NCBI GenBank assembly: GCA_963969595.1 | Contig: OZ018410.1 | Span: 30,074,913 to 30,138,912, forward strand | DNA: 64,000 nt | Origin: Neckera pumila | Taxonomy: Eukaryota; Streptophyta; Bryopsida; Hypnales; Neckeraceae | Direction of reading: 5' to 3' | In this document: piece after piece, positions 1 through 11,315 of the stretch | Position numbering within the stretch: the first letter of the stretch is position 1 | Layout: every line of letters starts with the position of its first letter | The notes under the pieces: generated by a model | Databases searched by the model: none | What the model saw: only the letters and a program-made list of their open reading frames with translations | Told to the model about the DNA's origin: nothing | Position numbers and translations under genes: made by a program

Positions 1-361
1 TTAGCCTCTCAAATGCTAATAAATTTCAGCCACCTTAGTAAGAGAGACTTAAACTATTACAAGTAAAACCATATTTCCTTGCCATAAGTTTAGTTAGAAC
101 CATATCTTGATGTCAAATCAATCACTAGATATGGTTAGGTGGTTGGAAATTTGTACTAGTTAGGTGTACATGATTTTTGATGTGTCACCTACTTTTGCAA
201 AACACATTTTTGGATCCTTTCTTTTAACTAACATGTATAATTGTCAAAGCTACATCAAGGTCATAACCATATTCCATAGATTAACTATGAAATTTTGCTT
301 TTCAAAGACTTTGTCAAATTTAATTCTTTGCATTTAGCTTAAACTAAAAAATGAAGTCTAG
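1..361. other. AT-rich intergenic DNA
   Basis: I see no gene, RNA or clear repeat boundary here. The stretch is plain AT-rich sequence with stops in all frames. Confidence 0.5.
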
Positions 362-645
362 AAAACAAACAAACAAACAAACAAACAAACAAACAAACAA
401 ACAGCCTCATTTAAGGTATTGATTTCATCTGAAGTTATCCAATTTCGTGCAAAAGGATCTGGTATATACCACTGGTATTCAAACCCTTGCTCTAAGCCTA
501 ATAATTTTCATAGTTGAATTGTATATATTTTTCTTTGTGATACAAGTAGTTTATTAAATCAATCAATACCTTAAATGAGGCTATTTGTTTGTTTGTTTGT
601 TTGTTTGTTTTGTTTTGTTTTGTTTTGTTTTGTTTGTAGCATGGA
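361..645. repeat. Inverted repeat capped by (AAAC)n and (GTTT)n
   Basis: A 22-bp perfect inverted repeat (403-424 against 561-582, core GCCTCATTTAAGGTATTGAT) encloses about 136 bp. Outside the left arm lies an (AAAC)n tract (about 363-402). Outside the right arm lies the complementary (GTTT)n tract, which passes into (GTTTT)n to about 640. The symmetry of arms plus microsatellites suggests a small foldback element that carried or seeded the simple repeats. No target duplication can be assigned because the flanks are simple sequence. Confidence 0.6.
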
Positions 646-836
646 CAACTTCCTGACCGTGCGTCCCCCAGCCGCGTGCTTGGTACTGTCGGAAAGCTCT
701 CGCCGAGGAGGGGTGCACCAGCTTGGTTTCGTGACGTTTGGAGCGGTGGTGCAAAAGTTATTGAATTTCAAAGTATGTATTGATTAAAAAATTAGAAAAG
801 TACTTTTACTTTGATTTTGGTGGCGTTCTTGGTACT

Positions 837-952
837 AGGAGTGGAACCGGGAGTAGAACTGGGAGTAGAATCGGAAGTAGAACCAGGAGTGGAACCGGGA
901 GTAGAACTGGGAGTAGAATCGGAAGTAGAACCAGGAGTGGAACCGGGAGTAG
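837..952. repeat. 12-bp / 48-bp hierarchical minisatellite
   Basis: A 48-bp unit is present twice without change (837-884, 885-932) and then partly (933-952). Each unit is four variants of a 12-mer of the form GGAGTRGAAYCG. The minus strand is open through it and would give a Ser/Thr/Pro/Gly tetrapeptide repeat. The frame is short and has no recognisable context, so I treat it as non-coding. Confidence 0.8.
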
Positions 953-1310
953 ATGAAAATTGGGCCAATGGCACAGGGTCACACTAGTAAGTCCTGAAAT
1001 TTAGTAAAAGGAACATTTACTTTCAATTAATTTAAAATTCAATTGTATATAAAAATATTTTTATTTACATATATAATACATTAAATTTATAAATGATCAA
1101 ATGAAATCATTTAGAATTTAGAATCTTAGAGAATTAAATTTTACAATCTATAATTTTTTAATTTTTTTAATTTACAAGTTATAGTTACAATATTAAAGTT
1201 CACAAACTCATAGATTTATAGATGTCAAAATTTTAATACAATTTGTAATTGGATGCCATTGATAGTAGACAACATTCTTTATAAATAATTAAGGACGTGT
1301 TAAGGTAAAA

Positions 1311-1778
1311 GAGCTCATTGCGGTCAAAATTAGGAGTTTGCCCTCATGTCATTGCTAAGTTTTTTAATTTTTTTCCACATAAAGACAAGTGTGAGAAACA
1401 GCAAGAACAAGTTGAAATTATATTCTTTTTAGACAAAATATGAATATGTTATTAATTTTTGAAGTGTTCACCTCATCATGGCTCAAAAGAGTTTCTAAAC
1501 TATCCCCAAACTAGCAAAATTTGTATCCATAATGCTCATTATACACATTGAAAGCAATCACAATCATTTATAATGTGGAAGGCCTAAAAAGTCACTTTTG
1601 AGAATGAAATTACACTCAAAAGTTAGATGTTCCTAATGAGGTTACTAATCACTCCAATATTGTCATGTAAGACAATGATTGTGGTCCAAATTTCATTTAT
1701 TGAAAAAAAACATAATGGAGTCATTCCTAAGGTGTCCACCATAGGGTCTTTTGACGACAATGGGTTGTTCTACCTTAT
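1311..1778. mobile_element. ~0.46-kb TIR element, family J copy 1
   Basis: The ends are imperfect inverted repeats: TAAGGTAAAAGAGCTCATTG at the left, against AAGGTAGAACAACCCATTG read from the right. The interior matches the copy at 39349-39798 over its whole length by eye. Shared landmarks include TGCGGTCA..AATTAGGAGT, CCCTCATG and GACAATGATTGTGG. A third, end-eroded copy lies at about 19252-19665. There is no coding capacity, so this is a MITE-like non-autonomous DNA element of unknown superfamily. Confidence 0.65.
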
Positions 1779-2835
1779 TTTGTAGGCTAAAGTCCAATCA
1801 ATATTGTACCTTTTATTGATGACAATTTGGCATTGCTTGCACCACATTTCTTTAGCAAATTACAAATATAGTACTTAGCACTTCCAAGCAACTAATGTCT
1901 AAGCAGCCATTTTTTTTGGTCCTATGCTAAAGGCTATATATAGATTCCAATATAAAGGCTTATTCATGAATAGGACTCAAGTATTGCTACACTCCCTTGC
2001 CTTGTCCATTAGAAAGTGGTTTACTCAATCAAATCAAACTTAAGGTCTAATTTTCTCTACATGAAACATAATCTTAATGGAGTTAATTTCTAAAGAAGTA
2101 GCAAACAAACATTGGATTCAGAAAGCATGATTATGCCTAGCATTGGTGTAACAAATGCTACTCAAGACATTTTTTGGGCCACTTCATGGTTCACACTATG
2201 TCGCAAGTCCTTCTGAAATCTCAAAATCTTGTTAGTGGAGAGCTAAAAATTAGAACTTGAAGCTTAATACTACATCCTAAGTCTTGCATCAATCCAACTT
2301 TGGGGGAGTTTTGGTGCCAAGGAAGTGGGACTTGGAGGCTTGCTTAGACATCAAATTGGGTCTACCAAAATACAAACCTAGTTTGGCTTCAAGATCCCAA
2401 TAAAAAATTTGAATGTAAAATGAGAAGAAAATCACCACAAATAGCATTCTAGTGGGTTGAAATTTTCTCCAAATCTATCTAATGCACATTTGATGCTAAA
2501 AGTGTCCCCTAAAATAGAAATTTTACTATTTGACCCACTTTGAGGGACTTAATTTCATATAATACTATACAAGAGACAAGTTGGGACTTACAATTGGAAC
2601 TTTGGCCTTCATACTAAGAATCCCACATTTATTATTTATTATTCACCTTCTACAACCCAAAAAAGTTGAAAGGTTCTCTTTGTGTACTAAGTTCCAAGTC
2701 TTGACAAATTTTCAAATTGTGATTTGTAAAGAGTTGAATTGGGACTCAAGGCTTCACACTAAGTCTCAAGGCCAAGGCCACGTGCACTTAAAAAAGCGTG
2801 AATGGCAACATTTTTTGGAGGTTTGGGTTTTACAT
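1779..2835. other. AT-rich intergenic DNA
   Basis: No feature is supported. A 99-codon frame (2581-2880, plus strand) has no recognisable motif and runs into the CACTA-type MITE that follows, so I do not call it a gene. Confidence 0.5.
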
Positions 2836-3034
2836 CACTACAAGAGAAAGGGGTATTTTAATATAGTCCTAGTAGTATAGTCTGATAAGTATTGACCTTT
2901 TAAGAAGATTTTTATAAAATTTTATTTAAAACAGATGTATTTCTAGTAAAATCTTACTAAAATCTCTCTAAAAGGTCATTACTTATAGGATTATACTACT
3001 AGGACTATACTTAAACACCGTTTTCTCTTAAAAG
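2836..3034. mobile_element. CACTA-type MITE (family F, copy 1)
   Basis: The left end reads CACTACAAGAGAAAGGGG, which matches the CACTACAAGAAA-type terminus of plant CACTA (CMC/EnSpm) elements. The right end is an eroded inverted copy (TTTTCTCTTAAAAG). The element folds back along most of its length: ATAGTCCTAGTAGTATAG near the left pairs with its complement near 2994-3012, and AAAGGTC/GACCTTT blocks pair nearer the centre. A related copy lies at 59913-60135. I cannot see a 3-bp target duplication at this copy. Confidence 0.65.
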
Positions 3035-3388
3035 AAAGTGGGACTTGAAATCCAAGTTTGATTTAGGAAAATGGAGACCTAATTCAAGCTCTAAGTTCTA
3101 TCTATTGTTTCGTATATAATATGAGAAGAAGAATACCAAATGAAGCATCATTGTAGGTTGGTCTTATCTATAAATTTGTGCATTGTATGCAAAAATTGTA
3201 CTCCCAAAACCGATTTTCAAGCTCCTTGACACATTTTTGGACTTATGTTTGATGTCTATTCCATTAAGGCAAAGTGTCACAATTTCATTTGTCAAGCAAA
3301 GTGTCATGTTTTCATTTGCATTGTTTTTCATCCTTTGTTCTTACTAGAAATCATTGACTTTCTTCTAGATTCTCAATGAGACCTTGTA

Positions 3389-4790
3389 AAGTGGGGGTAC
3401 CAATCAAAATAGCATTTTTTGAATTCGCAATGAAAGAAATTTCAGTGCTACCAACTTTGACAGCATCCCGAGAGCTTAAAAATTAATATATTACCATGAA
3501 ATTTCTGTTCCGACATCATCTTTATATTAATTATATGTGTAACAAAATTTCAAGGCCAGAATATTCACCAAAAAAAAGATATTCAAATCTACCAATATGT
3601 GTAGCTATGAATTTTTTTTCACTATTGCCAACTTTGACAACCTCTCAAGGATTCAAAAATTTTTTTTGCCATGAAATTTTATATAAAAAATCATATCTTT
3701 ATTGATAACATGTGTTTGAAATTTCAAGTTCAAAAGATTTATCAAAAAAATATATTCAAAATTTACCAACATGTGTAGTTGTGAGAAACAATTTCACTAC
3801 TGTCAATTTTGACACCTGCCCCTCCCAAGGGCTGAAAAATTGCTTATTTATGATGAATTTTTTTGGCAAAATCATCTCTACATCAATAATATGTATGCCA
3901 AATTTCAAGTTCAAAGCATTCACACAAAAAAAGATATTTTAATTCTACCAAAATGTGTAGTTGTGAGAGTGATTCCTTCAGCCCTTGGGATAGTGTCATT
4001 TTATGGGTAAAATTTCACATGGATGTGAAAAATAATTCTCACAACTATACATTTTGGTAGAACTAGAAAAAAAAAATTTGTGTTAATATTTTGAGCTTGA
4101 AATTTGACACACATATTATCAACATAGAGATGACCTCATGAAAAAAAGTTTCATGGTCGGTTTGTTTTTTCTCAGCCCTTGGGATAATGTCAAAGTTGGC
4201 AGTAGTGAAATTTCTCTCACAACTACACATGTTGGTAGATTTCAAATATTTTTTTGTGTGTGAACCTTTTGAACTCAAAATTTAGTACACATGTTATCAA
4301 TATAGAGATGATTTTGCCAAAAAAAACTCATGTCAAATAAGCAATTTTTTAGCCCTTGGGATGGTGTCAAAATTGGCAGTAGTGAAATTGTTTCTCATAA
4401 CTACACATGTTGCTAAATTTTGAATATCTTGTTTTGTATAAATCTATCAAACTTGAAATTTTTTCACACAAGTTATCTATATAGAGATGATTTCTTAAGT
4501 AAAATTCACAGGCAAAAAAAAAATTTCAATCCTTGAGAAGTTGTCAAAGTTGGCAGTAGTGAAAAAAAATTCATAGCTACACATGTTGATAGATTTTGAA
4601 TATCTTTTTTTTGGTAACTTTTTTAGCCTTGAAATTTGGTACACTTGTCGTTAACATAAAGATGATGTTGTGACAAAAAATTCATGATAAAATACCAAGT
4701 TTTCAGCTCTCGAGAGGCTGTCATAGTTGGCAGCACTGAAATTTCTTTCACTTCAAATTCGAAATCGCCATTTTGATTAGTACCCCACTG
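3389..4790. mobile_element. 1.4-kb foldback element with internal tandem repeats, TA-flanked
   Basis: The outer ends are inverted copies of CAGTGGGGTACYAATCAAAA, with the left C mutated to A. Both sides are flanked by TA (3387-3388, 4791-4792), as expected for a Tc1/mariner-type insertion. Each arm holds about three direct copies of a ~200-bp unit with landmarks CCAACTTTGACA, ATGAAATTT, TTCAAAGATTCAC and ACCAACATGTGTAGTTGTGAGA. The right arm repeats them in reverse orientation. The turning point lies near 3985-4035. There is no coding capacity. The mix of tandem units inside inverted arms recalls Foldback-type elements. Confidence 0.7.
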
Positions 4791-5333
4791 TATAATACAT
4801 TGGTTAAATCTTTTTCGTGCCATTGCATTGAAATCAGATCTAGTATGGTATGATATTATATAAAAGAAAACTTGTGACTTAGAATTGGAACTTTGGACTT
4901 TACACTACATATCTCCAAATCACTATAAGAAACCCCCTTTTTTGTGACATTTTGAAGAAATGGATCATGTTTTCATTGACATTAGTGCGTCACAAATTTT
5001 GAACCTGTAGGAAATAAATTTCTACTAGATGTTGGAAAAGATGTAGGGATGTCAGAGCAAAAACATGTAGATGACACATGGGACATATATTTTATCAAAT
5101 ATTAAATAAAACATGATCATGGTTATTAAAATGCCCCTCAAAACAAAGAAGTGCCATGTCGGTTGGGATTTTGGATTCATTGCGGGTAAATTGTTGAAAA
5201 TTGTTGTGGGCTTAGATAAAACACAGATTGGATGTGAAAAACAAAGGGGAAGGGCAGCCAAGTAGCATACTTTGAAAAAAAGGGAAATGGATGGATGTAC
5301 ATTATGGATGAAAAGAACTACTCTTTATACAAG
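4791..5333. other. AT-rich DNA with a solo CACTA-type end
   Basis: At 4921 a single CACTATAAGAAACCCCC stretch resembles a CACTA-family terminus, but no inverted partner is visible nearby. Nothing else is recognisable. Confidence 0.4.
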
Positions 5334-5723
5334 CATTAGAGAAAATTTCAGGCCTATGGAAGGCTGCTCCAAAAACCTCCAAAGTACCATGAAATTTGAT
5401 TTTTTGGGGTTGAAAAAATCATTTTTCTACTATTTCCGCGCAGCAAAAAATGCAGTGACAATGGCACAAGAACCTAGTTTTACAAGTAAAAAATTTATTA
5501 AAATAATAATAATAATAGTAATAACAATAATCTTAAAATATATATATATACAAAGTCTGATTGTTTCAGCGAGTAGTCAATCAAAGTGCTAATATTTTAT
5601 TAGAAGAAGTACAAAATCTGACTGCTCACCGAGGGACTTTTATAGATTGTTTGGCCAAGCTTAGAAATAGCTTGGCATGTCAATTTGGAGCAGCCTTCCA
5701 AAGGGCTGATATTTTCTTTAATG
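5334..5723. mobile_element. ~0.39-kb TIR MITE, family C copy 1
   Basis: The ends are inverted repeats of CATTAGAGAAAATTTCAGGC, continuing to GGAAGGCTGCTCC. The interior has AGTACC.TGAAATTT, GACAATGGC.CA.GAAC, GACT(A/G)CTCACC.AGGG and GCTTGGCATG.CAATTTGGA, all shared with the copy at 41640-42001. A 106-codon frame over the left half is an incidental frame in the MITE. The termini resemble those of family B (CATTAGAAGAGATTTGAGG), so B and C may be mobilised by one transposase. No target duplication is clear. Confidence 0.7.
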
Positions 5724-6598
5724 TGGGGTGGTAGGAAGTAAGACAACCCATATGAGATATGTAAAGTAAGAATTTATTCAAAGTAGAATATTTGAAAAAA
5801 CATCTACATGTCTAAATAAATGTCCATATATTTGCAATAATGTCTGGATGTTTGTAATAACAATTGAATGTTAAAAACAACATCCAAATGTAGTGCAGTC
5901 AAATTCCCATCTTTGAGCTATCCCATATCCTTTGTCATAGGCAGACAAGGTATAAAGAATAAAAGGGACTTCTCCACCCTTCATTCTCACTAAATGTCAA
6001 TAAAGTAATTACTTAGCTTTGCCATAAATAATTATTTTGATAATATATGATAAATCCTTGCTAAATTTGACAATTTTTCTCATCTATTTTTATTTTATTT
6101 TATTTTAAATAAATGATTTTGTACCTACCATGTCCTACAAATATAATATGCACCAAGTGATGTTTTTGAAAGCATCTAGACATGTATTTTGACATCACTA
6201 AAAACAATAATAAAATCGCCGAGTTAGACAAAAAAATTTCAACGAGTCACTAAATGCTTGGCATGCGCTGAGGTGGAATCTAGGCGGCGTGTACATGGAG
6301 CATTTTGGGACGCTTGGGAAACCCATTTCCTACAATCATCTTCATCAAACAAGCTGATATCACGGCATGTTTTTTTAAATTTTGGATGTTTTTAGAAATG
6401 TCACCTGTAACAAATTTTAGGTGACATTAAAGTAGACACACCTTCAATTGAAAAAATGTACTTATACGTTTTCTAAAACACCACATAAAATGCGGATTCC
6501 ATCTAATTAATCCAATATATAATATTTTTTATCCACCTCCTAAAACCCAATAAAGTTAGGATCTGACCTTGAAGTAAGATTTGGTGAAACAAGAGCTA
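5724..6598. other. AT-rich intergenic DNA
   Basis: No gene or bounded repeat could be supported in this stretch. Confidence 0.45.
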
Positions 6599-7649
6599 GG
6601 GTGATTGCAAAAAAACACCTACTAGTTTTGTTGCATTTTGATTTGGAATGCTATAATTTTTAAATTATGAATCCAATGCCCAAAACAAAAAATCTATTTC
6701 TAGGTATTTTAATTGTAACTGCATCCTTTATTTTTCCCAAAAATTTAAAAATCATTTTATATTTAAAAGTTAATTTTATTAATTTGTTATACTTTGACTT
6801 CTAGGGATTTTTTGAACTATTGAGCGACATAAATTAATGATTTTTAGCTAAAATTTATATGGTATATTTTCATAGTAGTCAAACATATTCCTACCAAAGG
6901 GCATCTAAAATACATTATTTCATATTCTCCACGTCATGCAAACAGGCCTCCTTTGCGCTTACACTTCTAAACATTAAAGATGGTTTTGACCTAGTATTTT
7001 TGGTCAAATCTCATCACCAAGAAGTCCTTCCAAATGGCCAATTTTTAGTCTCTTTGAAATTAGTTTTTCCTACTTTCTACAAATTAAAACGTCAAAATAT
7101 ATATTTTCTTCCCCATAATTCTATGTTTAAAAATTTGTCCTTGAAAATATATATTTTGACGTTTTAATTTGTAGAAAGTAGGAAAAACTAATTTCAAAGA
7201 GACTAAAAATTGGCCATTTGGAAGGACTTCTTGGTGATGAGATTTGACCAAAAATACTAGGTCAAAACCATCTCTAATGTTTAGAAATGTGCGTGCAAAG
7301 GAGGCCTATTTGCACGAACATGGAGAATATGAAAAAAATGTATTTTAGATGCCCTTTGGTAGGAACATGTTTGACTACTATGAAAATATACCATATAAAT
7401 TTTAGCTAAAAATCATTAATGTACACCGCTCAATAGTTTTAAAAAAATAAACATTAAAATGTGACAAATGAACGAACTTAACCTTTAAACATAAAATGTT
7501 TTACAATTTTTTGAAAAATAAGGGATACAAATTTCACAAAAATATCTACCAACAAATTTTTTGTTTTGGGCATTGGATTCATAATTCAAAAATATAGCAT
7601 TCCAAAATGAAAACGCAACGAAAGTGGCATGCGTTTCTTGCAATCACCC
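6599..7649. mobile_element. 1.05-kb foldback element (family G, copy 1), TA-flanked
   Basis: Two arms of about 510 bp (6599-7108 and 7143-7649) are near-perfect inverted copies around a ~34-base loop. The termini are GGGTGATTGCAAG, with TA on both sides (6597-6598, 7650-7651). A 102-codon frame in the left arm (6859-7167) crosses the loop and is an artefact of the palindrome. Diverged relatives lie at about 10985-11300 and 43140-44560. The arms contain an intact TTAA (7084-7087 and 7164-7167) at the point where the 43.1-kb copy carries a TTAA-element insertion. Confidence 0.8.
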
Positions 7650-9027
7650 TAGAGAGGTAGCAACATACAAAAAATACAGCATTGTTGTAATTTGCATTTA
7701 GTCCATACTTTTCCTAGAGGAGATGTCAAGAAATGAAAAAAAAAAAAAAAATTAATTTTAAATTTATTTCATTTAATACATTGTGTCTCCATTGAGCATT
7801 TCATCTATTAAAAGGCCTAATTAAATTTACAACTTTATAACACCCACATGCAAGTGCGTTGATAATATCTATGGAGTATATATTACATCATGGCTAGATA
7901 TACAAGATTTTCACCTACAAAAAATTTATGGTAGACACTCATAGAGTACCATGATCCTTCAAATTCAAACAGATTTTTCACAATATCCAAATTGTTCTAT
8001 ATTTCTGAAGGCAACAATTTTCTTTATTTTATCCACCTTTTGATTTTTGCAAATCCTACAATGCATAGGATTTCAAATCCCTCACACTTGCTTGATAAGA
8101 GTCTTTAAAACACATGATCTACCTCACTTTAAGTTGAAACAAGCTCACTATTAGAGTATAATTTTAATAATATTTATAACACATCCAATACATGGACAGC
8201 TTTTAGGGTGAATATGGCTATTGCCTCTATGCTTATTCAAGTCAATTGATTCTATTGAACTAGGTACCCACATACCAACAACACCTAGCATATGTTGACA
8301 TACGCCTAAGTGTCCTAACAGTCAATTGAACCTCAAAGAATTCACTAAGCTAGGTACATCCACAATGAATTTGGTTTACATAGTTTGTTGTGAGCAATGA
8401 ATCCAACAACAATAGAACAACTGCCAACTAGACAATATCCAACTACAGAAACAAAAGTTCTAAAAAAACTACAACTAATACTTCCAACACAAAAGTTATG
8501 ATGCACATGGCACATTTACCAATTCATCGACAATCGAGGCAATAAATTTGACAAAAGAAGATCCATGCTTAAAAATACTTGTTAGTTTTTACAAATTAAC
8601 CAAACTACAGAAATCACTCTTCTACAAGAGGTGTTTGGAATTGCTGATAACATTTCACAATACCGATGAATATGATTTATTTAAATGGGTGGTACAAAAC
8701 AATACATTGTGGTGGAAGGAAGCAATACGAACTTGTTACAAAAGCTTGGCATACAAAGCTTGGTGCACAAAAACTCAAATCTTCATTTTCTAAACCAATG
8801 AGCAATTAATTGCATACATACATTACACAAGCCTAATGCAAGTGGATCATCGCAAGAAACACCAATATTATTTATTTGTCACAAAGATAATGCCACAGCT
8901 TTCCATTGCAATAATTTTTGAACCATGACTTTTATTTTTTATTTTAAAAAACATATGGGATATTATTACATTCAAGACGCCCATCTCCAATGAAAATTTC
9001 AAGTTCATATATATATATATATATATA
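7650..9027. other. AT-rich intergenic DNA
   Basis: No gene is supported. An 81-codon frame at 8548-8793 (plus) shows no known motif and no splice context. A (TA)n run lies at 9008-9027. Confidence 0.45.
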
Positions 9028-10407
9028 CAAAGACAAACGAAACTGAGTACTCTTACGAAACGTTTTCATTCAAACAACAATACCATAAGCATCAATGGAC
9101 AAAGTCCAAAAGTGTATATACAAAAGTTGAAGTATGCGACATACTAAACGTTACCGTGGAAGTTTGAAGAAAAAACTAGTTGTGGTTTGAAAGAAAATCC
9201 ATTTCAAAGTTAGCCATGTCTAATACTCAGTTTTGTTCAACATGATTTGAAACTACTTTATTTTTGTCAATTTTTTCTTAGAACTCTGAAAAAACTTTTT
9301 GTGCCTTGGCATGTTGGTATACATCATTTCAGATTGTTGTCTGCAAAAATTGAAGGAAATTGACATTTATAAAATTTAAAATATCAACAGTTTGATGAAC
9401 ATGCAAATGATGTTGGTTCTCGCAATGTTTGAATTTTTTTTTGGAATTGAGAGCATGGATGGCATTAGCCATTGTTGAGAGTGTATAGGTTGCAATATGG
9501 ACCATTGTTACTTCTTAATGCCCTTGCATTTGAAATATTTGTTGAATTGGACATTGCATTCAATTTATATTTCATAGTTAGATAATGCGTTTTTAAATTC
9601 AATTTCTTTGTCCAAAGACTAGAGTTCATGATGCACACAATAGATCCAACAAATTCCCAAAAAATTAAATTATTAATATCAATATCGTCAAAAAATTGAA
9701 AATTGCCAAAAATTACACTGATGTTCATCAATTTGTCAATTTTTTGACAATATTGATATTAATAATTTAATTTTTTGGGAATTTGTTGGATCTATTGTGT
9801 GCATCATGAACTCTAGTCTTTGGACAAAGAAATTGAATTTAAAAACGCATTATCTAACTATGAAATATAAATTGAATGCAATGTCCAATTCAACAAATAT
9901 TTCAAATGCAAGGGCATTAAGAAGTAACAATGGTCCATATTGCAACCTATACACTCTCAACAATGGCTAATGCCATCCATGCTCTCAATTCCAAAAAAAA
10001 ATTCAAACATTGCGAGAACCAACATCATTTGCATGTTCATCAAACTGTTGATATTTTAAATTCTATAAATGTCAATTTCCTTCAATTTTTGCATACAACA
10101 ATCTGAAATGATGTATACCAACATGCCAAGGCACAAAAAGTTTTTTCAGAGTTCTAAGAAAAAATTGACAAAAATAAAGTAATTTCAAATCATGTTGAAC
10201 AAAACTGAATATTAGACATGGCTAACTTTGAAATGGATTTTCTTTCAAACCACAACTAGTTTTTTCTTCAAACTTCCATGGTAACGTTTAGTATGTCGCA
10301 TACTTCAACTTTTGTATATACACTTTTGGACTTTGTCCATTGATGCTTATGGTATTGTTGTTTGAATGAAAACGTTTCGTAAGAGTACTCAGTTTTGTTT
10401 GTCACTG
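9028..10407. mobile_element. 1.38-kb near-perfect hairpin element, TA-flanked
   Basis: Two arms of exactly 672 bp (9028-9699, 9736-10407) are almost identical inverted copies around a 36-base loop. Over the outer 140 bp I count only a few mismatches. The right terminus is CAGTGACAAAC in reverse and the left is CAAAGACAAAC. TA flanks both ends (9026-9027, 10408-10409) within TA-rich sequence. The 88-codon minus-strand frame at 9465-9731 is part of the palindrome. There is no coding capacity. The termini suit a Tc1/mariner-type non-autonomous element. If transcribed, it would make a very long dsRNA hairpin. Confidence 0.85.
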
Positions 10408-11315
10408 TATATATATATTTAAAAATCAATTTCATTATTTTGTCAAGATTTCAACTTCAAGGATTTTTAGTACTACATAGTATCCAAAATTAATGATCTA
10501 GAGTTGAAATATGATCAAATCACCAGAAAAATTGAGTTTACTACTAGAGAATTTATAAAATAGTCTATAGATTACAATAAGAGTTTCAACTAGATGAAGA
10601 CATAATTTACAAAACAGTCAATGTCAATTCCACAAAGACACAATTTGAAATAGTCAATTTTAGTTACACAAGCTGCTCACAACAAGCTGCTCACAAGCTA
10701 CTCAAGAAAAATCTAACCCTAAACTACCTTCACAAAGTCTTTACATGGTACAAAAACAAAATAGAAAACAATGTATTGTAATGCTCAGTACTCTTTTTTG
10801 GTAGAAAATTGTAAGCTAGGGGTGATTTATCATGTGAACTTGCAGCCTTAATCTTTCTGCTTTAAATAGTTCATGCTTAAACTTGATCTTGCCGTTTTTG
10901 CAAACCATTAAGCTAATCAAGAATTAATCTACTTGTTTGCATTCATAACTTTACCCAAGTTTTCAAATTTTGCCTTAATCTTGAGAAAAGTTTGTCATAG
11001 GACAATCATTTTGGAATAGAGGGAGAATTTCTTTATATCCTCCACGTTCATGCAAGTAGGGCTCTGTGCGCGCACATATTTGAACGGTTTCAAGATCTTT
11101 CTTTTGTTGAAATCTCTTTACCAAAAAATCCTTCAAAAGAATTTTTTTTAGTTTCTTGATAAATTAACTTTCCTAATTTTTACAAATTAAAACATCAAAA
11201 GACTTAGAACGTCTATTTTCTTCAAAAATTATGTTATATTATTTTATGAATAACTTTTGACTGACATTTTTCTAGGTCTCAAATTTTGGTGATAGTTGTT
11301 ATTTTTATTATTATA
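10408..11315. other. AT-rich DNA with a diverged family-G remnant
   Basis: The first ~570 bp show nothing. About 10985-11300 is a diverged, minus-oriented relative of the foldback at 6599-7649, with landmarks CCTCCACGTTCATGCAAGTAGGGC, ACAAATTAAAAC and a stretch matching 43275-43370 in reverse. It preserves the single TTAA (11187-11190) that is duplicated around the insertion at 43379-44302. Confidence 0.55.

Noticed and set aside
6859..7167. 102-codon frame
   Set aside because: Lies across the arm and loop of a foldback element; an artefact of the palindrome.
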